Source: Methylobacterium sp. J-048 (GTDB lineage: Bacteria; Pseudomonadota; Alphaproteobacteria; Rhizobiales; Beijerinckiaceae). From it: a DNA stretch of 57,500 bases. The stretch covers positions 1 to 57,500 of the forward strand of contig NZ_JAKSYL010000074.1 in the NCBI RefSeq assembly GCF_022829515.1, written 5' to 3'. Shown here piece by piece: positions 48,155-57,300 of this stretch. The notes under the pieces were generated by a model. That model was not told the origin of the DNA and ran no database searches. It was given only the letters and a program-made list of their open reading frames with translations. Both the position numbers and the translations under genes were made by a program. Each line of letters opens with the position of its first letter. The first letter of the stretch is position 1.

Positions 48155-48673
48155 ATGGCGCGACGCTTCACCGTGATACAGGGCGGCCTCACCGTGACGG
48201 CGATCCGCCTGCCCGCGCCGGACCGACCCCACCCCGCGCTCACCCTGGCCTGGAGCCGGGACGTGCAGGCCGGCACCGGAACCGCCGCGCCGCTCGATGC
48301 CGCCGAGGCGATCGACCGGGCGATCCGCTCCCGCCTCGCGGCCCTGGGCCGCCCGGTCCGGAGCGTCGGCGCGGTGGCTGCCCCCGCCCGGGCAGTCGAT
48401 CGCCCCCGTCGGACGCGGGCGATCCCGGCGGACATGTTTCTCGGCGTGCGGCCCGAGGGCTGGGCGCCGCCGGCCGTGTCCGTCCCGGTCTTCGATGACC
48501 GTGCGCCCGTCATCGCCGCACCCTCCGAGCCGGTTCGGGTCGGGATGGCCGGCCGCCTCTCCGCCCGCAGCGGCGCCCTGCGGCTGGCGCTCCTGCGCCG
48601 GGTCGATGCGATCGCGGTCGGCCTGCTCAACCTCGGCGCCGGCCCGGTGGCCTGGCGCCGGGCGCGGGGCTGA
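48155..48673 (+). CDS. Hypothetical protein, 172 residues
   Basis: Not recognised. It starts MARRFTVIQGGLTVTAIRLP and is Ala/Arg/Pro/Val-rich with no signal peptide or membrane helix; a central proline-rich stretch (PADMFLGVRPEGWAPPAVSV) may be disordered. It follows the CobW-type gene by 103 bases and precedes nth by 57, all on the plus strand. A start at 48122 is possible. Confidence 0.55.
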   Translation: MARRFTVIQGGLTVTAIRLPAPDRPHPALTLAWSRDVQAGTGTAAPLDAAEAIDRAIRSRLAALGRPVRSVGAVAAPARAVDRPRRTRAIPADMFLGVRPEGWAPPAVSVPVFDDRAPVIAAPSEPVRVGMAGRLSARSGALRLALLRRVDAIAVGLLNLGAGPVAWRRARG

Positions 48674-48730
48674 GCCGGGCCGTCAATCCGCCGCGTGTCG
48701 GGCCGGCCGTCGCGGCCCTAGCTGATCGTC

Positions 48731-49438
48731 ATGGCGCGCGACACCCTCCACGGCCTCCGGCCCGCACCCCGCCGGGCGAAAGCACCCGCAGCGCTCCCAT
48801 CCCCCGGCGCGGCCGAGCGGGTCGAGGCCGTGATGACGCGCTTGGCCGAGGCCGATCCGGACCCGAAGGCGGGGTTCGACGACACCGATCCGTTCCGGCT
48901 GCTGGTCACCGTGCTGCTCTCGGCCCAATCCACCGGGCCGACGGTGGCGCGCATCGCCGACGCGCTGTTCGCTCGGGTCCAGGATCCGGTCGGGATGCGG
49001 GCGCTGGGCGAGGCGGCGATCACCGAGATCATCCGGCCGGTGGGGCTCGGGCCGTCGAAGGCGCGCAACATCGTCAAGCTGTCGACCGCCCTCATCGAGA
49101 CGTCTGGCGGCGCGGTGCCGCGCAGTTCGGTCGAGATGCGCCGCCTGCCCGGCATCGGCCGGAAGAGCGCCGAGGTGACGGCGAACTTCGCCTTCCACGA
49201 GCCGGTGATCGCGGTGGACACCCACGTGTTCCGGGTCTCGAACCGGATCCCGCTGGCGCAAGGCGCCACGGTGGACGCGGTGGCCGACGGCCTCGCCCTC
49301 GCAGTGCCGGAGCGCTTCAAGGACGGCGCCCATGTCTGGCTGTTCCGGCACGGGCGCGACACCTGCACGGCCCGGAAGCCCGCCTGCACACGCTGCCCGG
49401 TCTCGGACCTGTGCACGTGGCCCGGCAAGGCGACCTGA
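48731..49438 (+). CDS. nth: Endonuclease III
   Basis: Base-excision repair glycosylase/AP lyase for oxidised pyrimidines. The 235-residue product has the helix-hairpin-helix RRLPGIGRKSAEVTANF with catalytic Lys145, VDTHVFRVSNRI with Asp163, and a C-terminal iron-sulphur motif C-X6-C-X2-C-X5-C (CTARKPACTRCPVSDLC). About 25 N-terminal residues rich in Pro/Arg/Ala precede the domain. Confidence 0.96.
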   Translation: MARDTLHGLRPAPRRAKAPAALPSPGAAERVEAVMTRLAEADPDPKAGFDDTDPFRLLVTVLLSAQSTGPTVARIADALFARVQDPVGMRALGEAAITEIIRPVGLGPSKARNIVKLSTALIETSGGAVPRSSVEMRRLPGIGRKSAEVTANFAFHEPVIAVDTHVFRVSNRIPLAQGATVDAVADGLALAVPERFKDGAHVWLFRHGRDTCTARKPACTRCPVSDLCTWPGKAT

Positions 49439-49444
49439 ACCGGC

Positions 49445-49762
49445 CTACTCGTCCTCGCCGAAGCGGTTGGCCAGCAGGGCCTCGATGCCGTCGAGGCAGG
49501 CCTGCGCGTCCGGCCCCACCGCCGTGACGGCGATGCGGGTGCCCATGGCCGCGCCCAGCGTCAGCAGGCCCATGATCGAGCGGCCGCCGACCGTCTCGCC
49601 GGCCCGGGTGACGGTCACCACGGCGTCGAAGCGTTCGACGGTCTGGACGAACTTCGCCGAGGCGCGGGCGTGGAGGCCGCGCCGGTTGATGATCGGCAGC
49701 ATCCGCAAGAAGCCGCCCTCCGGCACCTCGGGATCGTCATCCGTTTCGAAAAGCTCGTCCAT
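49445..49762 (-). CDS. HPr-family phosphocarrier protein
   Basis: A 105-residue HPr: active-site His31 in NRRGLHARASAKFVQ, and regulatory-type Ser62 in VGGRSIMGLLTLGAAMG. It has an acidic N-terminal extension of about 18 residues (MDELFETDDDPEVPEGG) relative to classic HPr. In alphaproteobacteria such HPrs act in the nitrogen-type or regulatory PTS with PtsP/PtsI, EIIA-Man and HprK rather than in sugar uptake. None of those partners is adjacent. An upstream in-frame ATG at 49786 adds eight residues. Stops only 6 bases from nth (convergent). Confidence 0.92.
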   Translation of the reverse strand: MDELFETDDDPEVPEGGFLRMLPIINRRGLHARASAKFVQTVERFDAVVTVTRAGETVGGRSIMGLLTLGAAMGTRIAVTAVGPDAQACLDGIEALLANRFGEDE

Positions 49763-49980
49763 CGCCCTTCGCGGTTCCCGTCCCATTGCCGGCTGATCGC
49801 GCCGCTTGCTTCGACACCTAAGCAGACTTGCGCCGGCCGGCCAACGGATCTTCGGCCGAGGTGTTTGAGGCGATGGGGATTTTGAAGGTGAAACGGTGCC
49901 GCGGCGTCGTTCAAAGCGATCCGGTCATGGATCGATTGTGTCGAACGGTCGACGAAGGAAGGTGATCGGTATGTGCGCAT

Positions 49981-50178
49981 CTCCCTCCCCTCTGCGGGCA
50001 ATCGTCTTCACACATCCCCGAAACTGACGCGGGTCCCTCTCCCGTGCGGGAGAGGGACAGGGTGAGGGACGTGCCCTATCCGGAGAGACCTGGTCCCTCA
50101 CCCCCTCTTCCGCACGGGAGAGGGGGCACGTAGCGGCTTTCGCAAGCTGATGTGTGAACATCAAAGCCTCCGCGTGGG
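49981..50178. repeat. MITE-like palindromic element, long form
   Basis: Left end CTCCCTCCCCTCTGCGGGCA and CTTCACACATC, right end GATGTGTGAACATCAAAGCC. Inside are two GAGAGGG hairpins (50035-50056, 50103-50124) flanking an inner inverted repeat around AGGGTGAGGGAC/GGTCCCTCACCC. It is the same family as 44342-44480 with the inner module present. It lies in the 580-base gap 49787-50367 between HPr and tamB; the rest of that gap shows no gene. Confidence 0.88.
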
Positions 50179-50367
50179 CTCCCGAAGGAGGTCGGGAGCG
50201 GAGAACGCCGTATCCAGAGAGAATGCGACGATCGCCACATCCACGATCGTTGCGCTGCCCCCCTCCCGACCCGGCCTAACGGCCGGCCCACCCTCCCCCC
50301 GAAGAGGCGAGGGATGGTGCGCGTCAGGCTTCGATCGTCAAATCCAGAAGCGCGAGCCGGAAAGCCC

Positions 50368-53300
50368 CTACCACTCGTACTCCGCCCCGACGCCCAGGCT
50401 GGTGCGCCCGTCGCTCCCGGCCTCGCCCTTCAGCTTGATCCGCCGTGTGACGTCGAAATCCACGCCCACGGCGGTGTCGGTGGGCTTGGCTCCGGCCTTC
50501 ACGCCGACGCTGACCCGGTCCGAGATGTAGCGCGAGGCGCCCAGCGCCGGTCCGCCGCTGGCGCCGGTGGAGACGTCGAGGCTGTCGAGCCCCAGGCCTT
50601 TGCGGGCCTGCTCGAACACGTCCGGCCCGGCGGCCCCGCCCGAGAGCTGCGCCACCGCCTGCGCGAGCTGCAGGGCCTGGAACGGCGACAGGCCGCCGGC
50701 CGCCTTCTTGAACAGCAGGCGCGATAGGATCTCGTCCTGCGGTAGCACCGGATCGGAGGTCAGGCTGAATTGCGGCGCGTCCGCGTAGCCGCTCACCGCC
50801 ACCCGGGCGGTGACGTCGCCGGCCTTGGTCTCGGCGGCGAAGTCGAGCTCCGGCGTGGCCAGGCTGCCCGCGAAGGTCAGGTTGCCGCGGCTGAAATCGA
50901 GGCGCTGGCCGACAAGTTGGAACACCCCGCGGCGCAGGCCGAACCCGCCGACCGCGTTCGGTGCCGCCGAGGTGCCGGTGACCCGGAGCGACCCGCCGAG
51001 TTCGGCGTCGATCCCACGCCCGCGCACGAAGATGCGGCTCGGCGCGTCGATCCGCACGTCGAGGGTGGCGTCGAACGGCACGGCGGGTTTCTTGGATCTT
51101 TTCCCGGGCGCAGTCGCCGCTTTCCGGTCGGCCCGCTGCGCCAGGCGGGCCCGCGCCTCGGGCGGCGTGTTGACGTGGCGCACCCCCGGCAGCGGCTTGA
51201 CCGTGGCGGGCAGCCGGTCGGGCACGGCCACGTCGATCGATACGACGTCGACCCGGCCGGTGATGCGCGGCGTCCGGGCCAGCGGGCCGGCCAGGTTGAG
51301 ATCGACGCTCGACACCGCGGTCATCAGCGGGCTGGAGATCAGCTCCGCCTTGTCGGCGGTGACGTGGAACTGGCCGGGGAAATCCGGCTCCAGGGCGACG
51401 CGCCCGGTGACCGAAAGGCGTCCGCCGTTGCGGGCTGACGCAGTCAGCCGCTCGACCACGAGGCTGTCGCCTCGGCCGGTCACGCGGCCATCGATATCGG
51501 TGAGCCGGATTCCGTTGAGCGGATCGGTGAAGCTGCCGGCGGTCAGCTCCGCCGAGCCCTGGGCCCGGGGCGCTGCCAGGGTGCCGGTGACGCCGCCATC
51601 GATGGCGATCCGCCCGGTGACGCTCTGACCGCTGACGCTCAGCAACGTGTTGGCGAGCGACGCATCGAGGGTGCCGCGGGCGCGCAGGTTCAGCGGCCCG
51701 CCCGCCTCCACCGGCAGTGAGCCCGCCACCGTCAGGGCGACGCCCTTCCCGGCCGTTACCCGGCCGTCGAGGCTCGCCTGCCCGTCCGACAGGGTGCCCT
51801 TGGCGCTGGCATCCACCGGCGGCAGGCCGGCCTGGCGGGTCTGCGGTGCCACCAGATTGGAGACGGTGAGCGCGTAATGGCCCTCCGGTCTCGTGCTGGG
51901 GCCGTGCAGGTCCGCGTCGCCGTCCAGCGTGCCCGACAGGGCGAGGTCGGGTGCGGCGATCCGGGCGAGCGACAGGGGCAGCGCCCGGATCGCCACTCTC
52001 AGGTCGAGATCCCGGCCGGCCCGGCCCGCGACCGTGACGCGGCCCGAGCCCGCCGCGATCGACAGACCGTCGATCACCGCGCCGCCATCGCGCAGGGTCA
52101 CGGCGGCCGGCCCGGTCAGGGCGAAGCGGTCGTTGCCGCGAGCGGCCGAGAGGCGCTGGATCTCGATGCGCGTGTCGTCGGCCGGCACGAGACGGACGGC
52201 GCCGTCGAGGGTGAAGCCGCGCGCCTTGGCGGCGAGCGTCACGTCGCTGCCCGCCGGGCTCCCGATCGCGGAGAGCCGGACCGTATCGATCTGCTGGCCG
52301 GCGGCCAGCAGCCGGTCGGCATCGAGGCGCCCGTCGAGGACCGGATGGGCGCGCAGGTCGCTGCCCTTCAGGTCGGCGTCGAGGCGGTTGAGGCCGTAGG
52401 CGCCGTAGCGCAGGGCGGCGCCGGTCGCCCGGATCGCGGCGTCCTGGCGGCCGCCGTCGCGGGCGAGGGCCACCGAGGCGTCGAGTTGCCCGGCCATGAG
52501 CTCGGGGGCGAGCGGTGAGATGTCGGCGAGATTGGCCGCCTTCACGGACAGCATTCCGGCCGACAGCCACGTCTCGGCCGCCACGACGGCGTTGCCCGAG
52601 ACGGCCACCGAGCCGAGGTTGAGGTCGAGCCGGTCGAGCACCCAGTCGGGTCCGGCCTTCGCCACATGGGCGCCGCCGCGCAGGGCCTTGCCGGCGATCT
52701 CGCCGGAGAGTTTCAGGGTCCCGTCCGGCGCCAGCAGGGCGTCGGTGAGGACCGCCTCCGCCCGCAGGTCGCGGATCGGTTTCCCGTCCGCGGTCGCGGC
52801 GGGCGCCGAGACGGTCGCGGCGAGTTGCGGATGCTCCAGGGAGCCGGTCATGTGCGCGTCGATGCCGGCGCGCCCGGTCAGGCGGCCGTCGAGGTCGGCG
52901 AGGCTCTTGAGGTCGATGCGCCCGGTGACATCCGCGGTTGCCGAGGTCGCCTCGCCCTGCAGGGTCGCGGTCAGGCCGGAGCCCTCCAGGCGCAGATGGT
53001 CGAAGCCGTAGCCGTCATAGGATTGCGACACCCGGCCCTGGATCGTCGGCGCGCGGCCGAGCACTCGGTCGGCCGCCGCGATCCCGGTGGCGAGGCCGGC
53101 ACTGCTGACGGTGAGGTCGGCGGCCAGAGCCTTCCGGGCCGGATCGCCGCTGAGCCGCGCCTTGGCATCGAGGCTGCCGGCGAGCCCGCGCCCGGCGAGG
53201 CCGGAGAACACCGCCAGGTCCGGGAGGACCGCATCGACCGTGCCTGTGAGGGTGTTCTGCCCGACCCGTCCGGCGTAGCTCGCCTTCGCGGTGTCGGAGT

Positions 53301-54690
53301 CGACCCGGAGGCTCGAAACGTCGATCACCCCGTCCGGCCCGGAGGCGGCCCGCAGGGTCAGCTGCACGCGGCTGCCCAGCGCCCGGCGCAGAGCGGGGTC
53401 GGCCAGCCGCAGGCCATCGACCTTGCCGTCTGCCGTGATCGCAAAACGCTGGGCGGACGGGTCGCCCTGGGGCTCGACCCCGAGGCGCGCCTCGATCCGG
53501 TCCAGCGTGGAATCCCGGCTGCGCAGGCCGGCCGCGTCGAGATTGCCCCGCACCGTCGGCGCGGTGAGCGGTCCCTTCACGCTGCCGTCGAAAACAAGTT
53601 TGTCGATCTCGGCTTCGCCGGCCTTGGTCACGGCGCCCTCGGTGGGCAGCGCCCGGGCCTGGAGGGTCAGGTCGGCGACCCGGTCCTTGGTCAGGCTGCC
53701 GCCGGCGGCGAGCCGCGCGGTGTGCGAGGTCAGCTCCAGCCGGTCGATCCGGAAGGCGCCGCTATCCGCGAAAGCGAAGCCGCCGTCGAGCTTGGTCGTG
53801 CCGGCGAAGACCGACGCGGCCGGACCCGGCACGAGGCCCTCGATTCGCGCAGCGAGATCCAGGGCGAGCCGGCGCTCGGCGCCGATCCGGGAGATTTTGG
53901 CCCCGCCCTTGGCGCCGATATCCGGGCCGGCGGCGAAATCGAGATGGGCGTTCCAGGCGTCCAGCGTGCCGGTGCCGGCCAGATCGAAATCGATCGGCGG
54001 CGTGCCCGGAACATTGGCCGCCTTGGAGAGCAGGCCGCCGGCTGGCTCGACGAGGTTGGCCCGCAGCTCCAGTTTGTCGCCCTGCGGCACGTAGACGAGG
54101 GAGAGCAGGAAGCGGCCGGCGGCGTCGAGGCGCTGGGCCCGGGCCTGCAGGTCGAGCCCCTCGCTGGCGGCACCGAGCTTGGCCTTGCCCTCGGCCGAGA
54201 GCCGGGCCGGCTGGCCGGCCACGGCCTCGCCCAGCACCAGCTCGGCCAGCTTGAACCCCTTGATCTCGACCTTCACGGGAAGGTCGGGCAGCAGCTTGCC
54301 GTCCGGCTTGGCTTCCGGCGGGGTCGGACCGGGGATCGGCCGACGCAACACCTCGATCCGTCCGATCTCCAGGCTGTCCACCTCAAGCCGCCCCGACAGC
54401 AGCGCCAGGCGCCGCCAGACGATCCGCGCGCGGTCGAGCTTCAGCCAGACGCCGTCGCGGTCGCTCACCGCCACGTCGCGGATCGTGGCGTCGGAGGACA
54501 GCGCGCCATCGATCGCGCCGATCGCCACCCGCGACGACGGCGTCGACAATGCCCGGGACAAGAGGCCGCCGAGCACGGATTTGTCCGCGTCGTCGGCGTG
54601 GGTCGGGGTGGCGATGGGAAGCAGACCGGTGACGAGAAGCGCGAGGCAGGCCAGGACGAGCGCGACTTTCGTGCGCTTCCTGCGGGCCAC
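50368..54690 (-). CDS. tamB: Translocation and assembly module subunit TamB
   Basis: Inner-membrane-anchored, periplasm-spanning partner of TamA, of the AsmA-like lipid/OMP transport group. About 1440 residues: an N-terminal helix (VALVLACLALLVTGLLPIAT), then long repetitive beta-strand-rich sequence, and a C-terminal DUF490 domain with LSRLLFKKAAGGLSPFQALQ, SLDVSTGASGGPALGASRYI and a final EYEW. The GTG at 54690 is used because homologous sequence starts at the helix. The frame stays open without a stop through a repeat up to ATG 54996, which directly follows the tamA TGA; that longer form would add 102 residues. Confidence 0.93.
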   Translation of the reverse strand: MARRKRTKVALVLACLALLVTGLLPIATPTHADDADKSVLGGLLSRALSTPSSRVAIGAIDGALSSDATIRDVAVSDRDGVWLKLDRARIVWRRLALLSGRLEVDSLEIGRIEVLRRPIPGPTPPEAKPDGKLLPDLPVKVEIKGFKLAELVLGEAVAGQPARLSAEGKAKLGAASEGLDLQARAQRLDAAGRFLLSLVYVPQGDKLELRANLVEPAGGLLSKAANVPGTPPIDFDLAGTGTLDAWNAHLDFAAGPDIGAKGGAKISRIGAERRLALDLAARIEGLVPGPAASVFAGTTKLDGGFAFADSGAFRIDRLELTSHTARLAAGGSLTKDRVADLTLQARALPTEGAVTKAGEAEIDKLVFDGSVKGPLTAPTVRGNLDAAGLRSRDSTLDRIEARLGVEPQGDPSAQRFAITADGKVDGLRLADPALRRALGSRVQLTLRAASGPDGVIDVSSLRVDSDTAKASYAGRVGQNTLTGTVDAVLPDLAVFSGLAGRGLAGSLDAKARLSGDPARKALAADLTVSSAGLATGIAAADRVLGRAPTIQGRVSQSYDGYGFDHLRLEGSGLTATLQGEATSATADVTGRIDLKSLADLDGRLTGRAGIDAHMTGSLEHPQLAATVSAPAATADGKPIRDLRAEAVLTDALLAPDGTLKLSGEIAGKALRGGAHVAKAGPDWVLDRLDLNLGSVAVSGNAVVAAETWLSAGMLSVKAANLADISPLAPELMAGQLDASVALARDGGRQDAAIRATGAALRYGAYGLNRLDADLKGSDLRAHPVLDGRLDADRLLAAGQQIDTVRLSAIGSPAGSDVTLAAKARGFTLDGAVRLVPADDTRIEIQRLSAARGNDRFALTGPAAVTLRDGGAVIDGLSIAAGSGRVTVAGRAGRDLDLRVAIRALPLSLARIAAPDLALSGTLDGDADLHGPSTRPEGHYALTVSNLVAPQTRQAGLPPVDASAKGTLSDGQASLDGRVTAGKGVALTVAGSLPVEAGGPLNLRARGTLDASLANTLLSVSGQSVTGRIAIDGGVTGTLAAPRAQGSAELTAGSFTDPLNGIRLTDIDGRVTGRGDSLVVERLTASARNGGRLSVTGRVALEPDFPGQFHVTADKAELISSPLMTAVSSVDLNLAGPLARTPRITGRVDVVSIDVAVPDRLPATVKPLPGVRHVNTPPEARARLAQRADRKAATAPGKRSKKPAVPFDATLDVRIDAPSRIFVRGRGIDAELGGSLRVTGTSAAPNAVGGFGLRRGVFQLVGQRLDFSRGNLTFAGSLATPELDFAAETKAGDVTARVAVSGYADAPQFSLTSDPVLPQDEILSRLLFKKAAGGLSPFQALQLAQAVAQLSGGAAGPDVFEQARKGLGLDSLDVSTGASGGPALGASRYISDRVSVGVKAGAKPTDTAVGVDFDVTRRIKLKGEAGSDGRTSLGVGAEYEW

Positions 54691-54721
54691 GAGACACACG
54701 AATTCGTTCGTGAAGGTTGCG

Positions 54722-54838
54722 CCGCGCCCCCTCTCCCGTGCGGGAGAGGGTTGGGGTGAGGAACCAGGATTTTCCGGAGAGGTCGCATCCCTCACCCTGT
54801 CCCTCTCCCGCACGGGAGAGGGGACCTGCGTCGAACTC
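54722..54838. repeat. Paired GAGAGGG hairpins, tamA-tamB junction
   Basis: Two near-identical 22-base hairpins, CCCTCTCCCGTGCGGGAGAG+GG (54729-54750) and CCCTCTCCCGCACGGGAGAG+GG (54801-54822), flank an inner arm GGTGAGG/CCTCACC with TTTTCCGGAGAGG between. It is the inner module of the element at 49981-50178 without the ACACATC ends. It is read as open frame in front of tamB. No separate gene occurs in 54691-54996. Confidence 0.88.
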
Positions 54839-54996
54839 ATCAATGTATGAGCCCGATGGCCGTCGCTCAGCAGGCGCGAGGATGGAATGCCGCCGGATTG
54901 TTCGTCTGGCCGATTGCCGTCTCGACCGAACCCGACCCCACCCAAAACGGAGGGAGAGACCCGAAGCGCCAGCAGCGTCCCAAAAAAACCAGCCAT

Positions 54997-56976
54997 TCAG
55001 AACGCCTGCCCCAGGCTGAGATACAGGACGGCCGGGCGGACATGGCCGCCCTTGTAGGGGTCGAGCGGGAAGGCGAGATCCGCGCGGATCGGGCCGATGC
55101 CGGTGTAGTAGCGCAGGCCGATGCCCACCGATTTCCGGATCTTCTCATCGAAATCCGGCAGGGCCGAGGCGAAGGCGGTGCCCGCGTCGAAGAACGGCAC
55201 CACCCCGATCGTGTCGGTGATCTTGATCCGCGCCTCCAGCGAGGCTTCGAGCAGGCTGCGGCCGCCGATCGGTAGGTTGAACGGGCCAATCGGCCCGAGC
55301 GTCCGATACGGATAGCCGCGCACCGAGCCGCCGCCACCCGCGAAGAAACGGAAATTGTCCGGGATGTCCCCAAGCGGCGCGCCCGAGACCGAGCCGAACC
55401 CGACCCGCCCGGCCAGGATGTACCGGGATTCGTCGTCGAGCGAATAATAAGTCGAGCCCTGCGCCTTCGCGACGACGATTCCCGGCGACGAGATCGCCCC
55501 GGGATAGGCGGCCAGCGACGCGATCGCCCGGAACCCCTTGGTCGGGTCGAGCAGGCTGTCGGTGGAATCGTAGGTTACGGAAGCCGGCACGCCGATCAAC
55601 CGGTAATTCACCGTGCCGAGCGCGTCTTTCGAGCGCCCTCCTTGAGCGTCCAGCCCGATCTGGGCCGAGAACGTATCCGAGAACCGGTGCCGGATCGCCG
55701 CCGAGACCCCGCCGCCATCCACCAGATAGCTCTGCTGGACCTCGCGGGTGATGAAGGCGTTGGCCAGGAAGTCGTTGCGGGTGCCGCCGAGCGCCGGCTG
55801 GACATAGGTCGCCGACAGCCGGCCGCCGAGGCCGTTGGTTCCGATCCCGGCGATCTTGCGCTGGGTCGCGAACGGGTCGTTGCCCAACCCGAGGTAGTAG
55901 ATGTCGGCATCGAGCCGGAACGTCTCGCCGCCGCCGAACAGGTTGCGGTTGGCGTAGTAGGCGCGCACGCCCGGCCCGTCGACTGTGGAGTACCGCGCGG
56001 AGATGCCGACGAGATTGCGCTCGCGCTCGCTCAATTCGGCGAAGAGCGGCAGGTTTCCGTCGGCATCGAGCGCCGTCCCTTCGCGGACCCGCGCGGCTCC
56101 GATCGCCTCGATGCGCGTCAGCGACTTGCGGATCGCCGCCACCGCCTGGGGCGAATACGGGTCCCCCGGCTCGGCATAGATGAACGACCGGATCGTCGCC
56201 GGGTCGATCCCCGGCGCCCCGTTGACCGCCACCGGCCCCAGTCCGGCCAGCGGGCCGGGCTCGACCGTGAAGGTCACGTCCATGACATGGGCGGTGTCGT
56301 CCACCACCGGATCGCGGGCCACCACCTTGGCGAAGGGGTGCCCCTGCGCCCGGAACTGGTCGACGATCCGGGCTTCCCGGGCCAGCACCGTGGCCGACCG
56401 GGCCGGGACGTCGTCATCCACCCGGGTAAACCGCTCGGGCAGAACGTCTTCCGGGAATGGTCGGCCGGCGACATCGCGCACGGCGATCCGGCGCAGGGTG
56501 TAGAGCGGCCCGAGATCGACCGCGATCCGCACTGGGACCAGGCCCCGATTGCGCCAGCGTTCTGCGGCGCCGACCGCGGCTGCGGCACCGGCCTGCCCCG
56601 CGACCGGAACGGCGTCGATCCGGATCGCCGCAGTGCCCTGATAATACCCGTAGCCGGACAGGACATCGGCGAGCTTCGGCAGGTCGGTCTCGGCCCGGCG
56701 CAGGAGCCCCTCCCCGTCCGGCGGCGGATCCTGGCGCAGGCGGTAGAGGGTCGAGATATCCTGGAGCGCCTGCAGCACGTCGGAATCGTCCGTGCCGGTG
56801 ATGCGCACGGCATACGGCAGGGCGGTCGGGCTGGGCGCGGGCGGCTCGGGCTCCGAACCGAACAGGCCGAACAGGTCGAAGGCGCGCGCCGGCACGGACG
56901 GAAGCGCGGCGAAAATCGGAATGGAGGCAGCGGCCACGAGCACCAGGCGCGGCGGCGCACGATGCGCACCGGTCAT
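54997..56976 (-). CDS. tamA: Translocation and assembly module subunit TamA
   Basis: Omp85-family outer-membrane protein. The 659-residue product has a signal peptide (LVLVAAASIPIFAALPSVPA then RAF), three POTRA-like domains to about residue 310, and a 16-strand-type barrel. The conserved RFFAGGGGSVRGYPYRTLGP is the L6-loop VRGY motif of the Omp85 family. The final strand ends LYLSLGQAF with a C-terminal Phe, the usual assembly signal. It directly precedes tamB, as in most proteobacteria. Confidence 0.95.
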   Translation of the reverse strand: MTGAHRAPPRLVLVAAASIPIFAALPSVPARAFDLFGLFGSEPEPPAPSPTALPYAVRITGTDDSDVLQALQDISTLYRLRQDPPPDGEGLLRRAETDLPKLADVLSGYGYYQGTAAIRIDAVPVAGQAGAAAAVGAAERWRNRGLVPVRIAVDLGPLYTLRRIAVRDVAGRPFPEDVLPERFTRVDDDVPARSATVLAREARIVDQFRAQGHPFAKVVARDPVVDDTAHVMDVTFTVEPGPLAGLGPVAVNGAPGIDPATIRSFIYAEPGDPYSPQAVAAIRKSLTRIEAIGAARVREGTALDADGNLPLFAELSERERNLVGISARYSTVDGPGVRAYYANRNLFGGGETFRLDADIYYLGLGNDPFATQRKIAGIGTNGLGGRLSATYVQPALGGTRNDFLANAFITREVQQSYLVDGGGVSAAIRHRFSDTFSAQIGLDAQGGRSKDALGTVNYRLIGVPASVTYDSTDSLLDPTKGFRAIASLAAYPGAISSPGIVVAKAQGSTYYSLDDESRYILAGRVGFGSVSGAPLGDIPDNFRFFAGGGGSVRGYPYRTLGPIGPFNLPIGGRSLLEASLEARIKITDTIGVVPFFDAGTAFASALPDFDEKIRKSVGIGLRYYTGIGPIRADLAFPLDPYKGGHVRPAVLYLSLGQAF

Positions 56977-57300
56977 GATCGATCGACCTGGGCGATGGAA
57001 CACGCGCAAAACGCGGTCTTCAGCTCCCATCGCGGTGGGCTGCGCCGCTCGCTCCAAAGCTCATTGATCCCCCCGACGCCCTGCAGCGTATCCCACGTCA
57101 CCTTAACGGTCAGGGCACAACAGGCCAACAGCGCACCGGCGCAAGACCGGGGATGACGCTGTCGCACCGGCTGCCGCCAAGCCGCGAGGCGGCGTCGACG
57201 CTCTCAAACCGGGTTGGGCTCTACGCGCCAAGCCCGCTCGACCCGGTCTCACGCCTCCGAAACCGGCGGCTGCCTCTCGGCACGAGATCGGAGATAGGCC

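Noticed and set aside
45196..48630. 1144-codon minus-strand frame opposite the carboxypeptidase and CobW genes
   Set aside because: Composition typical of antisense shadows, no domain; both genes on the plus strand are well supported.
50324..52570. 748-codon minus-strand frame overlapping tamB
   Set aside because: Arg/Pro-rich out-of-frame translation; the tamB frame has the TamB C-terminal domain.
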